Positions 38,501-52,700 of a DNA stretch of 64,000 nt are shown here, piece by piece. The number at the start of each line of letters is the position of its first letter. Within the stretch, counting starts at the first letter, position 1. The stretch comes from Lumbricus rubellus. Lineage: Eukaryota; Annelida; Clitellata; Crassiclitellata; Lumbricidae. A program made the position numbers and the translations under genes. The notes beneath the pieces were generated by a model that had not been told where the DNA came from, made no database searches, and worked only from the letters and a program-made list of their open reading frames with translations. The stretch is from the NCBI GenBank assembly GCA_945859605.1, contig OX243828.1, positions 23,477,109 to 23,541,108 on the forward strand, written 5' to 3'.

Positions 38501-41500
38501 CCTTGACACTTTCACAAATGTCTAGCAGAACAAATGTCTAGCAACTGCTAGGAGGCTTTTTGCCACACAAATATCTGCTGCCACCAGACTTTGGCTTGAC
38601 AGCCATGCTCGTTGGACCAGCATTTGAACCCAATTAGATTCTAATATTTATAATCCAATGGCTTCTCTAGGGCAGTTATTATGATGTTAAAAATTTTAAT
38701 CAGTGGTCTCTCTCGGAGAGAAATACGACCAAAAACTCATGGTCATTAATGTGCTGTGCTCACAATGTGGTAATGAAAGTGGTTATATTCATTCATTCGT
38801 TCGTTCGTTCATTCATTCGTTCGTTCGTTTGTTCATTCATTCATTTATTCATTCATTCATTCATTCATTAGTTCATTCATTCGTTCGTTCATTCATTCAT
38901 TCGTTCATTCATTCAAGTATTTATATAGCACCTCTTCAAAGAAACTGAAGAAGTCTAGTCAGAATTGGTTTTAATCAGAAAACCAGGAAACCATTCTGTA
39001 GTCGTCTGCAAGTTGAATGAGAGGAGGAGTCTTAACCCTTTGCATGCCAAATGTGCAGAATTGCGACATTTATGACATTGCTTTCTGTGCCAGAGGTGCG
39101 GAATTGCTGCATTATAGGTGCATTCACTAGAGCAGACAATGTTGGAAAGTAGTGGGCTCCAGATGTAAGATGTAAATAAGGTCATTGTTAATTATTTATG
39201 GCATGCTATGGGTTAAGTTTCGAATGATTAAAGGAATTGACCGTACGAAATAATGGACAGGAAGTTCTTTTGTATTGCAGCCATTGTTTGACTTCAAGGA
39301 CATTTTCTATTGGCATGAGTTTTGAGTTAATTGGTGTATGTTTGGTTATATTAATTTTGGTTGTTTGTGTCCCACGTATTGTATTTCTCGTGTGATGATT
39401 TATTTTTTATTTGTAAATCTGTTCTATTGTAGATATCGTATTGTATTGTATTTAATCATTTATAAAGCGCCTCTATTAGGGGAGAGTGCTCCAAGATGCC
39501 CACGCTAACGAAAATTGCTATTTTCTTCTGCATGGATTCTAAGAGAAGAACATGTCTGACCCTAATGCAAAGAGTAATCATTAAGGAAGCAGTGAAAGCA
39601 AGGATAGAACATAATTCAATAAGATCATTTTGTGTAAATTTAAAAAAGTAGACCCCTCCAAACTGGGCGTCTTAGGAACCCTATACTACAAGACGCCCAT
39701 AGGATGGGCATCTTGGAGCAATGGAAATTGACTAAAAGAAGTGGTATTGCAATCATGCATTTTTAGACTAAACCAATAAACTGCATGACAGCTAAACAAA
39801 TTTAACCAAGAATAAAAGATCCTAAAGCTACAACGCAAATCAAAACACGAGAAGCAAAAACTCCAATCTCATGTTGTAAGTCATTATTGCCATTTTCACC
39901 TTAAACACAGGCTAACGAAAAGTCACATACGAAACTTTTGGATATTTATCGATCTGTAGACCCACATTCTTCATGACACCAACTCTTACACTTCCTGCAT
40001 TAGGCTATATCCATTTCTTCTTCAATAAACACTGGCAAATTTGTAGACTCAGAATATTGATGAGCAGAAGGTGGTGTCATGGCAGGCACCAATTCTTGGC
40101 CACTTGCTAATGGTATCCAAGACGCTCATGGGCAATTGGGCATCTTGTAATCTATGTGCTTAGTATACATTCAAGACGCCCATGGGCTTCTTATAATCTC
40201 TATGCTTCCTATGCATTCAGGATGCCCATGGGCTTCTTGTAATTTTCGAGTCCTTCTCTACTGACGCCATTTTTTTTAACGAGGTCAATGTTTGCGAGTT
40301 AGATAAAACCATTAAAACAACTATAAATGAATCCAAAATAAACGTTAAAGTGCACGAATTTTTACTGCATAAGGCTAAAGAGAAAATTAGGAAGATTCGT
40401 GAATGTGTACTTACGCAAAAGGGACTAAAATTTAGAAAATCGATTTATCGCGTCAATATCTCGAATACTGAAACATCACTGTTATGGGAGGTTCACAAGA
40501 TGTCGCTGAATGCAATGAGACAACTAAAATACGAATTTATGTCTGTTTATCCGTTTTAAAGGGGGTGGGCGTCTTATTCGCCCTGGGCATCTTGTAGCAC
40601 TCTCCCCTATGGTGAACTGTTCAGAGGCGCTCCCAGTGCACAAGACCATGTAAGAAGAAGCAGGTTTTGAGAAGAGAGAAGAAAGGAGTTCTGAGAGACT
40701 GCCAGAATGAAGAAGGGCTGTTTTAAGGAATTTTTAGAACTGCACAACTCCTTCTTTTCCTTCCCATCCTCCATGGTAAATTACTCCCAATCGGAGGACA
40801 ATGATCATTTTTTGGCTAGTTTTAACTGCACAAAAGTGCTTCTACAACTGCACAAATCCGTTTAGAACTACACATTTTGCATACAACTGCATGTTAAAAA
40901 AGCCCTGGAATGAAGTTTAGAGCGAACAGAAGGAGAAAGTGCATTCCAAAGAGAAAAACCAATTGAGGAAAATGATTGGGACTGAGCCAGAGTAGCTCTA
41001 CAGCAAGGAACCATGAGGTCAAGTCTGTTGTGTGTATAAATCGTTCCATGTCTTGGGATGCAAATAAACATTACCGGGTACAGACAGAGAACAGGTATGA
41101 ATAAGAAAACTGTTAGAGATTTGTTGTTGTTGTTGTTGTTGTCTAGGATGGCATTTCACCGCTCCACTGTGCAGTGATTAACGGAGGCAGCAAAGTGGTT
41201 GGGTGCCTGCTGCAGAGAGGCGCTTCATACGATGCGAAGACACGCAACGGTTTCTCCGCATTGCATCTTGCCGTTCAGGGCGATCACATCAACTGCGTTA
41301 AACAACTGCTTCAACATGGCGCTCCAATCAACGATGTCTCAACTGTAAGAAATTGTTTTTAAAATAAATTATTCGAATTGATTCAATAATATCTCATTGG
41401 TTACTTCATTACCCATTTACAGCTCATTGTTTACCTAATTACAATTCAGTCAAATTGGAAGTTCTTACAGTTTGCTATAAATTAGCCAAAAAGTTCTTGC

Positions 41501-43677
41501 TGTCGTTTACTTACCAGCCTGAGAGCGTTTGGAGTGTTTCAGAGAAATCTCATTCTACTGCTGTCTTTTCAGAGGCATGTCAATAGCATCTTATAGTGAG
41601 GTTTAAAAATGATCTTGACTTTTTCGACTTTTTCGATTGTTGATTTAATTTTGGGGTCAATTTCGCTTACTCTGAACACTTATGATGAGTCTCTAGTTTA
41701 TTATTATTAATTATTTACCCAAAGTGAGCTAGGCAATCCCTCAGGAGCCAACAAATATTATTGCTATTTATCGTCTTTTTAATATATTGTAGTAAAATAA
41801 TGCTCAGAACCTAAGCGCTTAACTTATTTTTAGATTTATTTTATTGACTGTTTGTGTTTTTTTCAGTTGTTTTGCTGATTGAATTGTAAATGTTTCATGA
41901 AATCTTAGGAGCAGCTCACTCCTCTTCACGTTGCGGCCCACTGTGGAAATGTTCGGTCAGTTCGAATTCTTCTGGAGAAGAAATGCGAGATTAATCCAAC
42001 GGCCATGGTAATCAGAGAACAGTATTCATTCATTCATTCATTCATTCATTCATTCATTCATTTCTTTGTTCATTCATTCATTTATTCATTCATTCATTTT
42101 TTCATTCATTTATTTATTCATTTATTCATCCATTCATTCGTTCATTTGTTCATTTATTCATTCATTCATTCACTCACGGGGCCATGGTAATCAGAAAACA
42201 GTATTCATTCATTTCATGCATTCATTTATTCATTCATTCATTCACTCACGGGGCCATGGTAATCAGAAAACAGTATTCATTCATTTCATGCATTCATTCA
42301 TTCATTCATTCATTCATTCATTCAAGAATTTCTATAGTGCCTCTTCAGAAGCTCTGTTGATTCGAGTATGGCAAAACAGTACAGTTTTGAGTTGAGTAAA
42401 AAACTGCTCCTCCAGTAAGAGCCCCCAGGAAGTAGTCGTAGCTCCTATGTGAGCCCACGGCAGAAAAGGCTCGATTCTGCATAGTTGCAGTTCGTGGGAA
42501 TGGAACCTGATTAAACTGAAAGTAGCACAGTTGCCAATTCGTTTTAAAAAATTTTTGGTAGTTCCATGAACAGAACTGATCGCCTTTCCTTGGCACAAAG
42601 TCTGGAATACTTGTGATGCTTCAGGCAATGGATATACATTATACAATGTATACAATTATACGTACCGGGTACCTATATTTTACACATTATTTATGAAATT
42701 TATACATGGATGCATACATAATATTATTACATATACCCTACGTAAATATACGAAGTATGTTTTTTAGAACGGTTTCACTCCACTTCATATTGCTGCGAAG
42801 CGAAACCATCGGGAGATTGTCGAGCTGCTGATAAAGCACGGTGCGAAAGTTGATGCTCGAACTCAGGTATGAAACAGGTTCTAATTAACCCTTTGATGAC
42901 GCATGCATAGTAAAATGTACTGGAACCAATTACCGGGGCATGGTGGTGTAGGGGCATGTCCGGTGCCTTCGACTCGGAAGGTTGTGGGTTCGAATCCACC
43001 TCAAGCCGCAGCAAGTCCTTCACTCGCAGTTGCTTATGCGCTTTACCATAAACCTCTGGTTCAGTGTCTGCACTGTAGTTAGGAGTGCCTCTGAGTAGAA
43101 ATATCTTGAACTGGCGCTATAACAAGTGCTCGTACATACATGCACGCAATGCAGCTCGCTGTCAAAGGGTTACAATTCTGTAATCGTAGGTAATTGTGAG
43201 ATTTCTACAGCATCCAGTGACAGATGGAAAAGTTATAAGAACTTCCATGGTAACTAAATTCTATAATATATGTTGTGTACTTTTTCGCTTAGACTGGTTT
43301 GACTGCATTGCACGTGGCATCATTCATGGGTCATTCAAGCGTCGTGTCATCTCTCCTCCGACTTTCTTCCAACCCAGACTGCACGACAACCAACGGTGAC
43401 ACTGCTCTTCACTTTGCAACAAGGAACCAACATGTTGAGGTCATTGATCAACTGCTTCACAGCGGATCGCAGGTTGACAGTCGGGCCGCAGTAAGTCAGA
43501 TATCTTCACTCCTTCAAATCCAAACTCAAGACTCATTTATTCCTCAAGGTCTATCCTGCTGTTTAGTTTAGTATGCGAGGCGCCCTAGTAATGGCATGGC
43601 TGTGTTACGGCGCTATAGAAATCGTCATTGGTATTATTTTTATTTATTTATTTTATTTATATATATATTTTTTTATA

Positions 43678-43745
<68 letters not shown>

Positions 43746-46700
43746 CTTGACCTTGAACACAGAAGATGATCTTTGTGATGTCTTACAGTTAGACCTATTT
43801 AAAATTCTTTATTAAACCAGCAGAAAAAATAATTACCCGAGTAGACAAAAAATTTACAAGCATCTATGTTCAGCTCTAGTGCACACATGTTGAACATAGA
43901 TTGTGGGGCGCGGTGGTGTAGTCGTGGCATCGTTGCCTTGGAGCCGGAAGGTTCGAGGTTCGAATCCACCTTGCCGCGTAAGGACCTTGAGCAAGTCCTT
44001 CACTCACAATTGCTCAGCGCTTCGGCGTGAAACTCCGATGCAGTGTTCGCTCTGCATTCGGGAGCGCCTCTGAGTAGTGAGAGCTTGAAGGGGCACTATA
44101 ACAAGTGCACATACATGTACAAACAAATAGATGTGTGTATATTTTTTGTCTACTTGGGTAATTTCTGCTGTGCTGCCCTTAAATGTTCCTTTGTACAATT
44201 TGATGTTGTTGACATCGTGTTAAGGAATAATATAATATAATCAGAGCTTCATGTTTTTGACGTTCAAGGAATAATTGGAGCTTTGCGAAATTCTTTCTAG
44301 GATGAGGTGACACCGTTGCACATTGCCATACAGAACGGTGACTTTGAAAGTGCTGCACTTCTGTTGCACCATGGTGCGACACCAAGTGCCACGACGTCTG
44401 ATCTCAACACACCGCTGCACTTCACTGCTGCTGGAAGCGGCAAGGATGATGTGACGCAGTTGCTTCTTGAACATGGCGCCAGTCCAGCCGTAGCAAACAA
44501 CGTTAGTATTGATGTTAAATTTTTGGGATGTATTCTGCATATGTACATGTCTGTCTATCTGTATGTATGTCTCTCTATCTATCTCTGTCTGTCTGTCTGT
44601 CTGTCTGTCTGTCGATTCATCCATCCATCCATTCATCTTCTATCCACCTTCTCTCTGTCTATCTAATTTATATAGCACCCCTCTTAAAGTAAACTACTCA
44701 GGAGTGCTCTCAATCTGAGCCAGGCCAAAGAGGAAAGTCTCAAGTACATGTAGTTGGTTATAAGGCTAGTTAGGTTGCACGATAAAGAATGCAAGTCAGA
44801 TATATGCATCTATATTATATTTTTATGTTTTAGTCTGTATATGTAAATGCACACCCACACACACACACACGCATGCATGCATTGGATGCATACACAAAAT
44901 AAATGCTTATATTCTCATATTAGTACATATGCTCTGGACTGCTGTAATGACATGCTGTTGAATTTTTAGCCGTTTTCCTGGCAAAAGAAGATCATATGAT
45001 GTTGATTTAAAACTCAGAACTATCACAATTAATATGCAAAGTCATACATATTTAAATACGAACTTTAACTTTTGTAGGGTGCATTGAACAGTACTTTTCT
45101 GGTTTATGTGTATACACAAAACACTTCATTGTCGATAAGATATATACTAAACAATTGGAAGCCAACTTTTAAAAAGGCTGGCATCTATTGTATATTTTTT
45201 ATCCTGACCTTTTAAACACACTTGTCCCCAGCAGGATACAAATGATTTGTATAAATAAATGCTGTCTATAAAGAAGTGGTATAGGTTATGTGATTTATGT
45301 TTGTATATACTTTGTATGTATGTATGTATGTACGGCGTTGTACGTATGTTTGCATCAGCAATTGTTATAGCACCCTTCAATAATGCTACTCAGAGGCGCT
45401 CCCGACTACAGCGCGGATACAAGGACTTGCTCGGGGTCCCTATGGGGCAGCTTGAGGTGGATTCGAATCTGCAACCTTCCGGCTCCAAGGCACCGAACAT
45501 ACCCCTACACCACCACACCTCACTGTCTATGTATGGTTGATTAAATGTGTGCATTCAAATTCAGGAGTTGATGTGTAGTTTTATTTTGATTCTGTTATCT
45601 CCATGTACGGTACACAGAATGTATTAATGTTGACTTGTTGTCTTTTGCTGTTTTCTGCAATCAGAAAGGGTTTCTACCACTGCATGTAGCGGCAAAACAT
45701 AGCAATGTCCGTGTTGCCCGACTTCTCTTGGCAAGAAGTGGCGCTGACCCAAGCGTGGCATGCGGCAATGGGGATCTAACCCCGCTACACATGGCTGTTC
45801 ACTGCAACCAGATCAACACAGCCCTGCTGCTTCTCGAGAAAGGTGCCAAGCCAAACTGTCAGGCCAAGGTGAGGTGCTCTGGTCTTTACCAGTTTTCTTT
45901 TAATTGTAATAATTTTAATATTTGTTTAATACTTCAATCTGACAAGTATGCAGTAAAATCACACGATTATAGAAGTAACAGATGAGTGCTTCATGGCATC
46001 TTGCAAGGCATCCATCTGTACAACTGCATTATTTTAGGAGAGGAGAGGGATGGGGTAGGTAATTTGGGGAGCAAATTTACGCCCTTGGTTGTATGGTCAT
46101 TTATGCACTTCTGCCCTCTGGAGGGTGCGCAGTATCAATGAAATACAGTGCAGTACTTTCAGGGGCTTCAACCCACCCTAAACCACTGGGCTCAGTCAGT
46201 CTCCGTTTCCTTACCCGGGCTGGCCTTCCCTCCCGGGCCGACCTTCCCCTCTTGGACCAGTCCTCCCTTCTCAGACCGGCCTTTCCCCTACCGACGTGAG
46301 TTTTGGCTCATTTCTGATTCCCATCTTTTTTTCACTCATTCATTCATTCATTCGAAAATTTATATAGCGCATCTTCAAGAATCTACTCATGGGCGCTCCA
46401 AGCCCAGCCACAACTAAAATATGGCCTCAAGTTGCCCCCCTCCCCGCGACTCCATTGTAGGGAATCGTTAGAAGCTTCTGAGTAGAGATAGTCATAAGTT
46501 TCTCAGACTGTCATTGTAAAGAATCAATAGGCAATGTTGAATTAATTATTGAGTGCATTGTTTTCAGAATGGCTACACAGCTCTGCACATTGCTGCTGCT
46601 GAGAACCGGATGAACCTCGTGCCACATCTGCTTGAACATGGTGCTAACATCAACGCGGAGTCTCAAGTATGAGTCTTTCTCATCAGAATAATTGGTCATA

Positions 46701-49700
46701 TTCTTCATTTGATATTATATAATTATTGCAAACCAATGATACATTACGGACAAGGCTGAGGTGGTATGGACACGTAATGAGAAAAGAGGAGGATAGCTGT
46801 GTCAAAAGAATCATGCAAGCGGAGGTATATGGTCGACGCAGTCGGGGACGACAGAAGAAAAGATGGGAGGACGTGATACAACAGGACCTGAAGCTGCTCA
46901 AAATGAAGAAAGAAGACACTGGAGGAGAAGGAATAATTCTAGCCTGAAGGGAAAGAAGAGAATGATACAAACTACTTTTGCTCTTGATATACATGGTGGA
47001 CCAACTATTCACGTGTGCAATAAGAGCTTTCTATAACTCTAACAGATGGCCAAACCGTATACGTACCTAAGTGGTGGGCCGAAAAAGACCCTTATTTCAT
47101 GAATCTCATTTGAAAATTCAAGGCTGGCATGCTCCATACTTCAATACTTTCAATGGTATAGCTCCCATTGAGGTGGGTGGTGCTCTGGTGAAAGATGAAT
47201 TCATGGAAATGTTGCCATCAGTTGAAGCCGCACGATTACTACAGAAAAAATAATCATCTACATAAATTACACTTCATATGAAAAGTGTGGAATTGATCGT
47301 TCCACATGATGACGGACGGTCGCATATAAAACCGTGCACTAATCCTTTCCTGGCAAACCTTTTTTTAACTATCAGTTGATGCTTATCTGTCATGAACTAT
47401 GTCTGTCTGTCTGTCTATGTCGATCTCTTTCTGTATGTCTCTATCTCTATCTGTATCGCTGTCTGTCTTTCTGTCTGTCTGTCTGTTTATGTCCATCTCT
47501 GTCTGTCTGTCTTTGTCCATCTATGTCTGTCTGTCTGTCTGTCTTTGTATCTCTCTGTCGCTCTGTCTATGTCTATCTCTGTCTGTATGTCTCTGTCTCT
47601 GTATCGCTGTCTGTCTGTTTATGTCTGTCTGTTTATGTCCATCTCTGTCTGTCTGTCTCTGTCTGTCTGTCTCTATATCTCTGTCTGTCTGTCTGTCTGT
47701 CTGAATCTGTATCTCTGTCTGTCTCACTCACTGCATAAGCTGACTGATCTTCAACCGGATTACGGCTTGGCTTAGGAACGATGACGATGATGATGATGGT
47801 GGGGCGGGGTGGCAGTGGTGCTGATGATGATAGCGATAATGATAGTGATAATAATGACAATAATGGTAACAATGATAATATTAACGGTGGTGGTGGTGGT
47901 GGGGGTGGTGGTGGTGGTGGTGATGGCGTTAATGATAGTGATAATAATGGTAATAATGATAATATTAACGATAGTGATGATGATGATGATGATAAGACCG
48001 CTACATTTGTAACTAATCTGCTCGGTACAAACAACCCGTGTGCTTTTAAAGAACTTTTTCATGCCCATCATCTAAACATCCATTTTGTTTTTGTCCAGAC
48101 TGGCTTTACACCACTCCATCTGTCTTCTAAAGCTGGACATTTGATGATGACCACTCTTCTGTTGGAACGGGGGGCCAACGTTGACCATACCTCAAAGGAC
48201 GGTCTGACCCCGATGCACCTCGTGGCGCTCGGGAATCGGGTGCCGCTCGCCGAAATTCTTCTACAGTTCGGTGCTAACATCAATGCTGAAACAAGCGTGA
48301 GTCCAGTGTCGTAGACAAAGGGTTTGGGGGTTAAACCACCCATTGGTTTAGGAAAAAGTTTTTTTAAAGGTTATTTATCCACTTAAAGAAGAAGAAGAAA
48401 CAATTGTTTGTATACTAACAATTGTTTTTCTTACTTTATTCCCTTTGTTACTTTATTCCCCTTTTATTTTAATGTAATACTGTTGGGTTGGTGTCAGGAA
48501 GGACATCCGGCCAGACTATAACCCCCCACCCCATCGTGAGTCAGCATTTGTTTTTGATTGAGGAAACTAATAAGTCTATTATTACCTCGTTTAAGATTTG
48601 GTTAGTGTAGTGGTTATGTCCTTCGCTGTCAATTGATAAGTTTGGGTTCAAATCATCACAGGGGCAGAAATTTGCTTCGAAATTCTGATACACCTGCTCC
48701 AAGCCAGTCAGACTTGCTGCTGATCTTATTTTTATTGGGTCTTTTGGGTGCTGTGGTCGTCATGGTAACTGGTTGATTTTTTAAATTTATGTTGCTGGTT
48801 TTAGACTGGCCTTCGTCCCATTCATCTTGCCAGTCAGCTGGAGCACACGGCAACGGTGGAGTATCTGCTTGGAAGGAACGCGGAGATTGGCCGAGCGTCA
48901 CCGGTAAAGTCCAACCAGCATCTTAGCCTATTTGTCTAATGCCTTTGTTACTCTACGGTCATGTTTTGTTATTAACTAGCTGGGGAACCCGGCGTTGCCC
49001 GGGAAATTTGTTTTTATTCCCTACTCCTTTGGGTACCCGGTGTTGCCCGGGTAATTTTGTTTTATTCCATACTCTTTTGGGTACCCGGTGTTGCCCGGAT
49101 AATTTCGTTTTTATTCTTTACTCCTTTGGGTACCCAGTGTTGCCTGGGAAATTTTGTTTTTATTCCCTACTCCTTTGGGTACCCAGTGTTGCCTGGGAAA
49201 TTTTCTTTTTATTCCCTACTCCTTTGGGTACCCAGTGTTGCCTGGGAAATTTTCTTTTTATTCCCTACTCCTTTGGGTACCCAGTGTTGCCTGGGAAATT
49301 TTGTTTTTATTCCCTACTCTTTTGGGTACCCAGTGTTGCCTGGGAAATTTTGTTTTTATTCCCTACTCCTTTGGGTACCCGGTGTTGCCTGGTAAATTTC
49401 GGTTTTTTCGCCCCATGCTGTTCCGTTTGAGAGCCTTTACTCGGACACCATACAAACAAGCAAACATACGTGCAACAGAACACACTTTCAAGTTCACTTT
49501 GTGTTTTTTTGGCAAGATGAAGATGCATTTACTCCATCTAGCGCTGTTTAGTATGTATGTGAGTAGAGAGCTTGAGGGGTGGCGCTATAGAAATGGAGAA
49601 ATAACTAGAAATAAAATTATCGTTGATTTCTTGTTCCGCTTGATGTAGAATGGCCAGGTTTCCATTTCGTCGTCAGCAGAGCGGCTGAGTGACGACTCTG

Positions 49701-52700
49701 CTGTCGACTTGCAAGCCGTGAACTGCTCAGAGGTGCTCGCAACACCATTTCTGTCGACAGGGGAATCGAACGAGGATCAATGGAAGATTTTGAGTGAAGA
49801 TGATCAACTCAGTGAGTCAGCTACTTCCATTCGGGATCCTATCTTCAATATTCTTCAGCACCTTTTTCCCCCCCATTCTTATCTTAATTCCAATCTTTGT
49901 AATACTGCAAGTGCAGACCGACATAATGTAACTGTATAGTGAGACTTTCAAGAATGTTCATGATTTTCCTTTTGATTTTTCTTATCAACATTCGGCTACT
50001 TTTTCATCGTTGTATGCATTGTTGTTGTCGTAAATTGTGGACATCTGTTTTGTATGCTAATAAGAATTACTTACTTACTTACTCATAAATTTCGTTTTCC
50101 TGTTAGTTTCTGTAAATTTGTGTCGTTCCAGATGCAAATTCGTTGACTGATGCCACATTCCGTTCAGGGATATCCTCCTCCTCAGCCTTCAATATCCCAG
50201 TGAGTAACAATTTCAGATCTCCTTTGAGGCTGTCCGTAAATGATGACATGCAATTTAGGATGATTTTTGACCCCTACCCCTCGTCACGCGTCAACATAAA
50301 ATTCAAATAGTAAGTCACATATCGTCACAAAAGTGTGACACCCTAAGTGTGTACGTTATTTATGTATGGTCCATTTCATATAAATTCAATGTGTGTGATT
50401 TATTATATGTATGTGCATTTGTTATAGCGCCCCTTCCAGAGTTCTACTCAGAAGCGCTCCATACTATAGCGCGGACACTGTATCGAAGTTTCACGCCGAA
50501 GCGCTGAGCAATTGTGAGTGAAAGACTTGCCCAAGGTCCCTACAAGGTGACTTGAGGTGGATTTGAGCCTGCAACCCTCCGGCTGCAAGGCAATGAACAT
50601 ACCCACTACACCACTGCACCCCCCAAAATATTTTATGTTCATCTGGGCCTATAACTGTTTGAGTTTATGAAGTTTTGGGTTTGTTTTTTTCTTTGTTAAG
50701 GACGATGTCAGTGACCTTTTCGCGTTTGACCTTGTGCCTGACCCCGGGTGTTTTGAAGGTCGACAGTCTCTGGCCAATCCATGTTCGCTGATACGTCAGG
50801 AATTCGTCTACACAAGGGAAGACAAAGGGGACTTGGCTGCACCAGATGATCATCATCATCAGCATCCGCATCGTCATCATCAGCAGGTAACATCTTTAGT
50901 CAACTACTGATCATCATCATCATCAATGTGGCAGCTTTACCGTCGTCAACGTGAAGGCAACATTGCAGTTCACTCCTAATCGTCATTATCATCATCATCG
51001 TCGTTGTCATCATCATTGTCGCTGTCATCATCATCACCATCATCATCGTTGTCATCATCATCATTTTCATCATCATCATTATCATTGTCGTAGTTTTTCA
51101 TCATCATTGTAACAGCTTAACTCGGGTGTGTCAACTTGAAATTAAACAATGATTATTATTATTACTATTCTGAATTCTGATTTTGCTATATTTACCGTTG
51201 TTGATCCATAAAAGGCCGCAGCGCTACATGCAGAGCCCCAGCCAAAGCCATCACAAGAGTCATCAACATTGGAGTCAATTGTTGAACCGTCTTCGTCTGC
51301 TGTCTCTGACAATCTCACATCGTGTCAACAGTCATGCCTGCCGCCACGAGATGGCAGGCGCCCATCTTCAACTGCGACACTCGCCTCAAGGTGCGAACTT
51401 AAGTGATTCTCTATTTTACGAAACTATAAGCTCGATTCGTCATTGAACGAATTCCCAAATTTTCCTCTGCCCCAACCACGATGAGCGCGGTGTCATTGAC
51501 TGTTTTCATGGAATAGCTCACGTCCTTTATTTTAAACTCGAATAATTTCATTAACACTAGCAAGCATTTTCTTGTGACTTTGCGTGATTCTCTAATAATA
51601 TTATATGCATTATTGTCACAATTATGTAATTAATGAATCATGGGATTTCATGTCTAACAGTTAGTTGTTACTGTTTGGTCATTCTTTCAGCAAGGAAGGG
51701 TAATTGTCCGGGCAGGGGTAATTGTCCGGGGGGTAATTGGCACGGGGTAATTGTCCAGAGGGTAATTGTTTGGGGTAATTATCCGGGGGTATTACCCAGG
51801 GTAATTGGCACAGGGGTAATTGTTTGGGGGGTAATTGTCCGGGGGTAATTGTCCAGGTTTAATAATACTAATTGTCCTGTTACCATATGGCAATATCATA
51901 CCTTATGGTCCTAAGTAATGCTGATCAACTGTTCATGTCTTTGCGAACAGCTTCCTATTTTCTTTTCTGGTGGACGCGCGAGGCGGTGCCATGCAGGGCA
52001 GTCGATGTGCAGGCGTTCGTGTCATTGTGCCGCCCGATACGGTCTGCATGCCAACACGCATAACGTGCAGATATGTGAGGAAGGAGAGACTGCTTCAGAG
52101 TCCTGCGCTGTCCGATGGTGAGGGTCTTGCGGCACGAGTGCTCGAGATGGGGCCAGATGGAATTATCTTTTCAGGGTAAGATATTGTTTGTATGTGCACT
52201 TGTTATCTACTCAGAGGCGCTCCCGAATGCAGAGCGGACACTGCATCGGAGTTTCACGCCGAAGCGCTGAGCAGTTGTGAGTGAAGGACTTGCTCAAGGT
52301 CCTTACGCGGCGAAGTGGATTCGAACCTCGAACCTTCCGGCTCCAAGGCAACGACGACACCACTACACCACCACGCCCCACAAAGATATGTGAAGGGTGT
52401 ACGAAGGGTGTATGTTTGTTTTGCACCCATAGTTTTGTATGTATGTTTATGCACTTGTTATAGCGCCCCTTCAAAATTTCTACTCAGAAGCGCTACCAAC
52501 TACATTCTTATGATAAACAATCTGTGCCTGCTGAATTAAACGGTTGCATAGTCTTGGGTGGTGTAGAAGGGCGTTTGGGGGCGAGTAACCCATGGGGTGA
52601 GGTTCATCACTGCAAAAATCTCCTCATACTAAACTGACAAAATTTGATTTCCTTAAAGCAGATTTTTTCATTTTTAGCAATTTTATCAAATGCTTAACTT

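Noticed and set aside
47376..47775. Open frames encoding [10 protein letters not shown] repeats
   Set aside because: They are translations of a (CTGT)n tract.
49057..49648. Open frames of GTQCCLGNF repeats
   Set aside because: They are translations of the 49-bp minisatellite.
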